Shown here piece by piece: positions 57,895 through 64,000 of a DNA stretch of 64,000 nt. Source of the stretch: Thioalkalivibrio sp. ALJ16 (lineage in GTDB: Bacteria; Pseudomonadota; Gammaproteobacteria; Ectothiorhodospirales; Ectothiorhodospiraceae); the NCBI RefSeq assembly GCF_000377345.1, contig NZ_KB898037.1, positions 125,412-189,411 on the forward strand. The letters run 5' to 3'. The notes beneath the pieces were generated by a model. That model did not search any database and had not been told where the DNA came from. It saw only the letters and a list, made by a program, of their open reading frames with translations. How positions within the stretch are numbered: the stretch's first letter is position 1; the number at the start of each line of letters is the position of its first letter. Made by a program: the position numbers and the translations under genes.

Positions 57895-59613
57895 ATGGCC
57901 TGGACGCGCTCCCTGTCTCACTGTGCGGTTGTCGTGACCCTGCTGCTGGCGGCGCCTCTGGCGCTGGCCGGCCCCGGTCAGCACGCGGTCGCCACCGCCC
58001 ACCCGGCGGCGACTGCCGCCGGCGAAGAGGTGCTGCGGCAGGGCGGCAATGCCTTCGACGCCGCGGTGGCGATCACCGCGGCCCTGGGGGTGGCAGAGCC
58101 CTACGGCTCCGGGCTGGGGGGTGGCGGGTTCTTTCTGCTGCACCAGGCCGCGAGCGGCCGCAGCACCATGGTGGATGCGCGCGAGACCGCGCCCGCCGCC
58201 GCCGATCGCGACATGTACCTGGATGCCGAAGGCGAGGTCATCGACGGGCTGTCGCTGGATGGCGCCCTGGCGGCCGGGATTCCCGGCATGCCGGCCGGCA
58301 TGGATCATATCGCCCGCGAGTACGGGCAGCTGTCCCTGGCGGACAGCCTCGCGCCTGCCATCCGGCTGGCCGAGGAGGGTGTGGCCCTCGGGCCGCGCTA
58401 CCAGCAGATGGCGGGCTTTCGCCATCAGGCCCTGCGCGATGGTGCCGACGCGCGCACCATTTTCCTGGAGGCTGGTCAGGTTCCGGAGCCGGGCGCCACG
58501 TTGCGTCAGCCCGACCTGGCCGCGACCCTGCGGCGGCTCGCGGACGCCGGACGGGACGGCTTCTACACCGGCGAGCTCGCCGAGCGCCTGGTCTCCGGGG
58601 TGCGCGAGGCCGGTGGCATCTGGACGCTGGAGGACCTGGCCGGATACACGGTGGTCGAGCGCGAGCCCATTCGCCTCGAGTACCGCGATGCGCAGATCAT
58701 CACCGCCTCGCCGCCTTCCTCCGGCGGGGTCGCGCTCGGCCAGATCCTGAACATCCTGGCGTTCTACGACCTGGATGCCCTGGCGCCGGACATGCGTGTC
58801 CACCTGATCATCGAGGCGATGCGGCGCGCCTACCGCGATCGCGCCGAGTACCTCGGTGATCCGGACCACGTCGACATGCCGCTGGAGCGGCTGCTGTCCC
58901 GCGAGTACGCCGCCGGGCTGCGTGCCACCATCCATCCCGATACCGCGACCCCCAGCCGCTATCTGCCGCTGTCGGTGGATCCGCAGGCCGAGCTGCCGGG
59001 CACCCCGCGACGCGAGAGCCGCGAGACCACCCATTTTTCCGTGATCGATGCCGAGGGCAACCGGGTGGCGGCCACGCTCACCCTGAATTACCCCTTCGGT
59101 GCCGGCTACGTGGTGCCGGGCACGGGGGTGCTCCTGAACAACGAGATGGATGATTTTTCCGCCAAGCCGGGGGCGCCGAATGCCTACGGCCTGATCGGCT
59201 TCGAGGCCAATGCCATCGCCCCGCAGCGGCGGCCACTGTCGAGCATGAGCCCGACCTTCGTCGAGACCGGGGACCGGGTCGCCATCCTGGGTACGCCGGG
59301 GGGCAGCCGCATCATCACCATGGTGCTGCACGGCCTGCTGGGAGTGATCGAGGGGGAGTCTGCGGCTGACGTGGTCGCCGCGCCGCGCTACCACCACCAG
59401 TACCTGCCGGATCGGGTGGAACACGAGACCGGGGCCTTCGGTGCCGAGCTGCGTGGCCAGCTGGTCGCGCGCGGGCACCAGCTGGTGCCTCAGGTGCGCC
59501 CATTCGGCGACATGCACGCAGTGCTCTGGGAGCGCGACTCGAACCGCCTGGAGGCGGCCTCCGACCCGCGAGGCGAGGGCGAGGCGCGCGTGTTCCGGGG
59601 CGCCTCCGACTAG
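57895..59613 (+). CDS. ggt: Gamma-glutamyltransferase
   Basis: This periplasmic enzyme splits or transfers the gamma-glutamyl group of glutathione. The 572-residue precursor has a signal peptide (cleavage near ALAG, residue 25). Autoproteolysis should occur before Thr378 in ETTHFSV to give large and small subunits. Substrate-site blocks are DARETAP, NNEMDDF, PLSSMSPTF and GTPGGSRI. ATG 57895 with GGAG 10 bases upstream fits the signal peptide. It starts 11 bases after the ferredoxin stop. Confidence 0.95.
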   Translation: MAWTRSLSHCAVVVTLLLAAPLALAGPGQHAVATAHPAATAAGEEVLRQGGNAFDAAVAITAALGVAEPYGSGLGGGGFFLLHQAASGRSTMVDARETAPAAADRDMYLDAEGEVIDGLSLDGALAAGIPGMPAGMDHIAREYGQLSLADSLAPAIRLAEEGVALGPRYQQMAGFRHQALRDGADARTIFLEAGQVPEPGATLRQPDLAATLRRLADAGRDGFYTGELAERLVSGVREAGGIWTLEDLAGYTVVEREPIRLEYRDAQIITASPPSSGGVALGQILNILAFYDLDALAPDMRVHLIIEAMRRAYRDRAEYLGDPDHVDMPLERLLSREYAAGLRATIHPDTATPSRYLPLSVDPQAELPGTPRRESRETTHFSVIDAEGNRVAATLTLNYPFGAGYVVPGTGVLLNNEMDDFSAKPGAPNAYGLIGFEANAIAPQRRPLSSMSPTFVETGDRVAILGTPGGSRIITMVLHGLLGVIEGESAADVVAAPRYHHQYLPDRVEHETGAFGAELRGQLVARGHQLVPQVRPFGDMHAVLWERDSNRLEAASDPRGEGEARVFRGASD

Positions 59614-59683
59614 GAAAACACGGCTTTCAGTGTTGCCCCGGGGCGCCTTCGTCAGCGCCGCCGGCATCGTCGCGCCCACGCAA

Positions 59684-59718
59684 AAAGCCGCACCCCGGGA
59701 TCGCCGGGATGCGGCTTT
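59684..59718. terminator. Bidirectional rho-independent terminator (ggt / rpsT)
   Basis: AAAGCCGCA at 59684-59692 pairs with TGCGGCTTT at 59710-59718, with inner CCCGG/CCGGG pairs. A-rich and T-rich flanks on each side allow action on both strands between converging ggt and rpsT. Confidence 0.85.
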
Positions 59719-59768
59719 GCGATTCATCCGGACCCGGGCCGCATAAACGGCCCGGAACACCGCAGGGC

Positions 59769-60038
59769 TCAGCCCTGGGCGAGGTCGCGGATGCGGGCGT
59801 TCAGACGGCTCTTGTGGCGGGCCGCCTTGTTCTTGTGGATCAGGCCCTTGCTCACGGTCTTGTCGATCACCGGGACGGCCTGCTTGAAGGCCTCGGTGGC
59901 CGCCTGGGCATCGCCCTGGTGCAGCGGCTTCAGCACGGCTTTCAGGGCGGTGCGGAAACGGGAGCGCAGCCCCATGTTGTGAGCGCGGTTCTTGACCGCC
60001 TGACGGGCCCGCTTACGGGCAGAAGCAATATTCGCCAA
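59769..60038 (-). CDS. rpsT: Ribosomal protein bS20
   Basis: This is an 89-residue basic helical protein of the small ribosomal subunit. The N-terminus NIASARKRARQ and the C-terminal HKNKAARHKSRLN are diagnostic of bS20. The start is TTG at 60038, giving M-ANIAS as in E. coli, where rpsT also begins with UUG. AGGGAA lies 6 bases upstream. A longer frame upstream is not part of the protein. The weak start codon is part of the known self-control of S20 synthesis in E. coli. Confidence 0.95.
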   Translation of the reverse strand: MANIASARKRARQAVKNRAHNMGLRSRFRTALKAVLKPLHQGDAQAATEAFKQAVPVIDKTVSKGLIHKNKAARHKSRLNARIRDLAQG

Positions 60039-60210
60039 AATACTTCCCTCGCGTTGAATCGCTAGGTTCCGGAAAAGGCGGCGAGCATACCCAATCGGGC
60101 GGCTGCAGGTCAAGTCCCGGGCGTTTTTCGTGACGGGAGCCCGGATGGTATGCGTGCGCCGATCCGTCTACTGTTACAGGGAGAGCCCTGTCTGCCAAAG
60201 GAGATTCGTC

Positions 60211-60738
60211 ATGACCACCCGATACCCCGCACGCACCCGTGTTCACGCCGTCGGTTTCGGCCTGGCCCTGTTGTTGCTGGCGCTGGTGGCCAGCCTGGCC
60301 TTCGCGCCGCAGGCCAAGGCCTTCGAGCCGGAGGCCAAGGTGGTGTACCACGCCGATTTTGCCGATCCCCGGCGTTTCTCCGCGATGCTCACCAGCATCA
60401 ACAACATGATGACGCACTACCAGAACGAGTTCATGGACGTGGATGTGCGCATCGTGTTCGTCGCGCACGGCATCCGCTTCCTGACCGATGACAACCTCGC
60501 CGATACGCCCTTCGAGGCCGACGAGGCGCTCAAGGAAGAGCGCGACACCCTGCGCGGGCGTCTGATGAGCCTGGCCAGCACCCATGGCGTCAAGCTGGAG
60601 CTGTGCGAGATCACCCGTTCTCAGATTGGCCTGGACCAGGACCAGGTCTACAACCACGTCGAGTTCGTGCCGTCGGGCGTGGTGCGCATCGCCGAACTGC
60701 AGAACGAGAAGGGGTTCGCCTACATCAAGATCGAGTAA
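60211..60738 (+). CDS. DsrE-family periplasmic protein
   Basis: This is a 175-residue protein with a signal peptide or anchor (about residues 16-38, ending KAFEPE). It has a DsrE/F-like domain with KVVYHADFADP, IVFVAHGIRFL and a single cysteine in LELCEIT. DsrE-type proteins handle sulfur by persulfide transfer, but exported single-cysteine members have no proven role. AAAGGAG lies 7 bases before ATG 60211. It is divergent from rpsT. Confidence 0.85.
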   Translation: MTTRYPARTRVHAVGFGLALLLLALVASLAFAPQAKAFEPEAKVVYHADFADPRRFSAMLTSINNMMTHYQNEFMDVDVRIVFVAHGIRFLTDDNLADTPFEADEALKEERDTLRGRLMSLASTHGVKLELCEITRSQIGLDQDQVYNHVEFVPSGVVRIAELQNEKGFAYIKIE

Positions 60739-60761
60739 ACGGCGCCGCTGCCGGCAGCCTC

Positions 60762-60786
60762 AAGCCCCGCCTCGGCGGGGCTTTTT
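60762..60786 (+). terminator. Rho-independent terminator of the DsrE-family gene
   Basis: AAGCCCCGC at 60762-60770 pairs with GCGGGGCTT at 60775-60783, followed by a run of five T. Confidence 0.92.
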
Positions 60787-60787
60787 G

Positions 60788-61082
60788 TTGCACCACGAAG
60801 CGCACGAAGACACGAAGGGGCGCAAGCGCGTTTTGCACCACAGAGGGCACAGAGGACACGGAGAAAGCGGGAAAACGCAGGATGCGGTTGAGCGCAGCGA
60901 AGCGCATCCATCCGGAAACCGGGCGGCACCGGGCCGCGACACGATGCGATTCGCAGCGCTCATCACATCCTGCTTGCTCATAACGCCAGTCCTGTTAATC
61001 CAGCCCTTCTCTTCCCGGCTCCTCACCTTCCTGTAAATCGTCCTGGCCCTTCTCCGTGCCCCCTGTGTTCTCCGTGGTGCAA
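60788..61082. repeat. Composite dispersed-repeat region between DsrE-family gene and uvrD
   Basis: The 359-base gap between genes is made of repeats. A TTGCACCACGAAG copy starts at 60788. A 33-base arm at 60833-60865 (TTGCACCACAGAGGG...) is repeated inverted at 61050-61082 with few mismatches. Inside lies a REP-like hairpin, GGATGCG at 60880-60886 with CGCATCC at 60903-60909. A segment with CCTGTTAATCCAG and CTTCCTGTAAATC resembles another dispersed family. No gene is seen here. Confidence 0.75.
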
Positions 61083-61097
61083 TAAGTGGCATTCCGC

Positions 61098-63305
61098 CTA
61101 ACCCAGGACCTCCAGCTTGGCGAAGCTGAGCACCAGCCACTTGGAACCGGCATTGGCGAAGTTCACCTGCACCCGCGCCGAGTTGCCGGACCCCTCGAAC
61201 TGGGTGATCAGGCCCTCGCCGAACTTCGCGTGATGCACACGCGCGCCGATGGCTAGACCCGCCGCGGAGGCCTCGGCGGCCTGCGCATCCATGGACCCGA
61301 ATCCCGCGGTCTTCTGGCGGGCCGCCGCGAAGCGCCCCGCACCAAACGGCGAGGCCTGCGGGCGCAGCACCTCCAGCGCGCCCTCCGGGATCTCGTTGAT
61401 GAAGCGCGAGGCGACGTTGTAGGACTCGCGGCCGTACAGGCGCCGGGTCTCGGCGTGGATCAGGTACAGCTCCTGTTCTGCGCGGGTCATGCCGACGTAG
61501 GCCAGGCGGCGCTCCTCCTCCAGCCGCCCCGGCTCCTCCAGCGAGCGCGAGTTCGGAAACAGGCCCTCCTCCAGGCCGGTCAGGAAGACCAGCGGGAACT
61601 CCAGCCCCTTGGCCGAGTGCAGGGTCATCATCTGCACCGCATCCTCGTGCGGGTCGGCCGCGCCCTCGCCGGCCTCCAGCGCGGCGTGGGCGAGGAATTC
61701 GGTCAGGCGGTTGCCTTCACCTTCCTCGCTCTCGGCCGTGGGCTCCATGTCGAAGGCGCGCGCCGCGCCCACCAGTTCGTCCAGGTTCTCCAGGCGCGCC
61801 TCGCCGCGCTCGCCCTTCTCCTTCTTGTAGTGCTCGCGCAGCTGGGCGCGCTCGATCGCCTGTTCCACCTGATCGGCCAGCGGCTGGCGCGGCAGCTCCT
61901 GCTGCAGGGTGTGGATCAGCTGCACGAACCCGGCGACCGCGTTGCGCGCGCGCCCGGGCAGGGCGTCGGAGTCGACCGCATGGACAGCCGCCTTCAGCAG
62001 GCTGGTGTCCGCCGCCAGGGCCGCCTGGCGCAGGCCCTCCAGGGTCTTTTCGCCGATCCCGCGCGGCGGCTGGTTGACCACGCGCAGGAAGGCGGCGTCG
62101 TCATCGCCGTTGCCGGCCAGGCGCAGGTAGGCCAGGGCGTCGCGGATCTCCTGGCGCTCGAAGAAGCGCAGGCCTCCGTAGACGCGATAGGGCATGCGCC
62201 GGCCGATGAAGGTCTCCTCCAGCACGCGCGACTGGGCGTTGGAGCGATACAGCACCGCGCACTCGCGGTACAGCCCGCCCTGGTCCACGTGGCGGGCGAT
62301 GGTCTCGGCGACGAAGCGCGCCTCTTCCTGCTCGTTCAGCGCGGTGTACAGGCGCACCGGGGCGCCCTCCTTGTCCTCGGTCCACAGTTCCTTGCCGAGA
62401 CGGCCGGAGTTGTGGCGGATCAGCGCGTTGGCAGCGTTCAGGATGTTGGCGCTGGAGCGGTAGTTCTGCTCCAGGCGCACGACCTGGGTGCCCGGGTAGT
62501 CCTGCTGGAAGTGCTGGATGTTCTCGATCTTCGCGCCACGCCAGCCGTAGATGGACTGGTCGTCGTCGCCGACCGCGAACACGGGGCTGTCGCCGGCCAG
62601 CAGGCGCAGCCAGGCGTACTGGATGTCGTTGGTGTCCTGGAACTCGTCGACCAGCACATGGCGAAAGCGCGTGCGGTAGTGCTCCAGCAGCGCCTTGTTG
62701 TCGCGCAGCAACTCCAGCGAGCGCAGCATTAGTTCGGCGAAATCCACCACCCCGGCACGCTCGCAGGCCTGCTGGTAGGTGGTGTAGATGCGCACCCACT
62801 GGCGGGCGACCGGGTCGCCGGTATCCGGCAGGTGTTCCGGGCGCGAGCCCTCGTCCTTGCGCGCATTGATGTACCACTGCGCCTGTTTCGGCGGCCAGCG
62901 CGCCTCGTCCAGCTCCAGGCCGCGCAGCACGCGCTTGACCATGCGCAGCTGGTCGTCGGAGTCGAGGATCTGGAAGCCCTGCGGCAGCCGCGCGTCCTGC
63001 CAGTGCTGGCGCAGCAGACGGTGGGCCAGCCCGTGGAAGGTGCCGACCCACAGCCCGGTCGCCGGGTGCCCCAGCAGCGCCTCGATGCGCCCGCGCATCT
63101 CGGCCGCCGCCTTGTTGGTGAAGGTAACCGCCAGCAGGCTGTGCGGGGCCACGCCCTCAACACCGATCAGCCAGGCGATGCGGTGCACCAGCACGCGGGT
63201 CTTCCCGGAGCCGGCACCGGCCAGCACCAGCAACGGCTGCGGCGGGGCGGCCACGGCCTCGCGCTGGGCCGGGTTCAGGGAATCGAGCAGGGGGGAGACA
63301 TCCAT
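61098..63305 (-). CDS. uvrD: DNA helicase II (UvrD)
   Basis: This is an SF1A 3'-to-5' helicase of nucleotide-excision and mismatch repair. The 735-residue protein parallels E. coli UvrD (720): MDVSPLLDSLN start, Walker A LAGAGSGKT, Walker B VDEFQDT, motif III GDDDQSIYGWRGA, motif V LHSAKGLEF and motif VI AYVGMTRA. The Tudor-like C-terminal end has VHHAKFGEG. ATG 63305 matches the family start. An extension upstream to 63485 is not supported. Confidence 0.97.
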   Translation of the reverse strand: MDVSPLLDSLNPAQREAVAAPPQPLLVLAGAGSGKTRVLVHRIAWLIGVEGVAPHSLLAVTFTNKAAAEMRGRIEALLGHPATGLWVGTFHGLAHRLLRQHWQDARLPQGFQILDSDDQLRMVKRVLRGLELDEARWPPKQAQWYINARKDEGSRPEHLPDTGDPVARQWVRIYTTYQQACERAGVVDFAELMLRSLELLRDNKALLEHYRTRFRHVLVDEFQDTNDIQYAWLRLLAGDSPVFAVGDDDQSIYGWRGAKIENIQHFQQDYPGTQVVRLEQNYRSSANILNAANALIRHNSGRLGKELWTEDKEGAPVRLYTALNEQEEARFVAETIARHVDQGGLYRECAVLYRSNAQSRVLEETFIGRRMPYRVYGGLRFFERQEIRDALAYLRLAGNGDDDAAFLRVVNQPPRGIGEKTLEGLRQAALAADTSLLKAAVHAVDSDALPGRARNAVAGFVQLIHTLQQELPRQPLADQVEQAIERAQLREHYKKEKGERGEARLENLDELVGAARAFDMEPTAESEEGEGNRLTEFLAHAALEAGEGAADPHEDAVQMMTLHSAKGLEFPLVFLTGLEEGLFPNSRSLEEPGRLEEERRLAYVGMTRAEQELYLIHAETRRLYGRESYNVASRFINEIPEGALEVLRPQASPFGAGRFAAARQKTAGFGSMDAQAAEASAAGLAIGARVHHAKFGEGLITQFEGSGNSARVQVNFANAGSKWLVLSFAKLEVLG

Positions 63306-63469
63306 GCGCGAATGGTAGGGAAACCCGGCCGGAATCGCACGTTGTGCACGCGGGGCGTGTGCCTTCCGCCGCGCAAACGCGATACCCTCGGGGGTAGACG
63401 GCCTGCACGGGAACCTCGGGCGCTGACGAGGTCCCAAAGGTAGGCGCATCAGGAATGGGACGACCGCGA

Positions 63470-64000
63470 ATGAACGAGCTGCCATCCCGGCACCGGCTGG
63501 ATACCCCGGTCTCCGGACAGGAGTTGCACCCCGACAACCTTGCGTTTGCCGAGGGTCTGCTGGAGCGCTTCCATGCGGACCCCGATTCCATCCCGCCGGC
63601 CTGGGCCGACTACTTTCGTTCGCTCGAGGGCACGCCGCGCCCGGAACGGCGCCGGCGTTCCACCGACCGCCCGGACCTGGCGCACGAGCAGCTGCAGATC
63701 CGCGTGCTCCAGTTCATCAATGCCTACCGCTATCTCGGTCACTTTGGTGCCCGTCTGGATCCGCTGGAGCGCGAGGCGCCAGAGCCCCCGCGCGAGCTGA
63801 GCCGCGAGCATCATGGCCTGGATCGGGTCGGAGCGGATGTCACCTTTGATCCCGGTTCCCTGTTCATCGAGGGCCGGGTCTCGCTGGATACCATCGAGCG
63901 GGTGCTGCGCGAGACCTACTGCGCCAGTGTAGGTGCCGAGTACATGCACCTGACCGCCACCGACGAAAAGCGCTGGCTGCAGGAGCGTCTGGAATCAGCG
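63470..64000 (+). CDS. sucA: 2-oxoglutarate dehydrogenase E1 component (3'-truncated by window edge)
   Basis: This is the N-terminal 177 codons of the thiamine-dependent E1 of the 2-oxoglutarate dehydrogenase complex. The E2-binding N-terminal helix pattern is present (NLAFAEGLLERFHADPDS in part). Then come WADYFRSL, VLQFINAYRYLGHFGA, LDPLE, and TYCASVGAEYMHLT with WLQERLES, all conserved in SucA. ATG 63470 is preferred; ATG 63455 in frame lies too close to its AGGA. No stop occurs before the window ends. It is divergent from uvrD. Confidence 0.9.
   Translation, partial: MNELPSRHRLDTPVSGQELHPDNLAFAEGLLERFHADPDSIPPAWADYFRSLEGTPRPERRRRSTDRPDLAHEQLQIRVLQFINAYRYLGHFGARLDPLEREAPEPPRELSREHHGLDRVGADVTFDPGSLFIEGRVSLDTIERVLRETYCASVGAEYMHLTATDEKRWLQERLESA

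Overview
The window is a high-GC, densely packed bacterial chromosome segment, most probably from a gammaproteobacterium of the Ectothiorhodospiraceae/Thioalkalivibrio type. This placement is inferred from gene content and synteny; no search was run. Supporting points are the argH-algZ-algR-hemC-hemD block familiar from Pseudomonas, an E. coli-like UvrD and oligopeptidase A, a long gammaproteobacterial-type GyrB, rpsT with a TTG start, an NADP-type [NiFe]-hydrogenase, and a divergent fbp/phosphofructokinase pair. The 5' end lies inside gyrB, so the segment may sit just downstream of a dnaA-dnaN-recF-gyrB origin region. The 3' end cuts sucA.

Layout. 1-9.2 kb (+): gyrB (3' part), a LemA-like protein, oligopeptidase A, xthA, ubiD, a lipoprotein hydrolase and a ferredoxin-type reductase. 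9.2-13 kb (-): hemD, hemC, algR-like, algZ-like. 13-21 kb: argH, a small membrane protein, selO, a phosphate-transport pair (DUF47 + Pit), then a TPP riboswitch and thiC. 21-26 kb: a diguanylate cyclase, a DUF5362-like protein, an FHA protein next to a membrane Ser/Thr kinase, and D-lactate dehydrogenase (-). 26-31.9 kb (+): a group 3b hydrogenase operon (beta, cyclic-nucleotide-binding protein, gamma, delta, alpha), then a BrnT/BrnA toxin-antitoxin pair, then the hydrogenase maturation protease. 31.9-36.8 kb: a second diguanylate cyclase, a membrane-anchored mini-RTX protein and two transporters. 36.9-42.2 kb (+): hypA (short form), hypF, hypC, hypD, hypE and a His-rich small protein. No hypB is present.

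42.2-47.6 kb: an acetyltransferase, a stand-alone PDC sensor, and a copper-acquisition locus: a TonB-dependent copper receptor and a PCuAC copper chaperone (-) divergent from a sigma54 activator that has no sensor domain. A consensus -24/-12 promoter and a 30-bp palindrome lie between them. 47.8-52.3 kb: a PP2C phosphatase, a LysM/TPR lipoprotein, a chromate-family transporter and fbp. 52.5-57.6 kb: phosphofructokinase, a MerB-like organomercurial lyase with a GDCCVxC protein, a secreted protein, a PA2779/PA2778-like pair, a small protein and coaD. 57.6-64 kb: ferredoxin, gamma-glutamyltransferase, rpsT, a DsrE-family protein, a repeat-rich intergenic region, uvrD and the start of sucA.

Functionally, the window combines housekeeping genes with hydrogen metabolism (structural genes, protease and most accessory genes), metal handling (copper uptake/chaperoning, an organomercurial lyase, a chromate-type transporter) and signalling (two GGDEF proteins, an AlgZR two-component system, Ser/Thr kinase + FHA + PP2C). 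The most unusual system is the copper locus, which appears to be under sigma54 control by a PspF-like activator. No tRNA, rRNA, CRISPR array, intact insertion sequence or prophage was seen.
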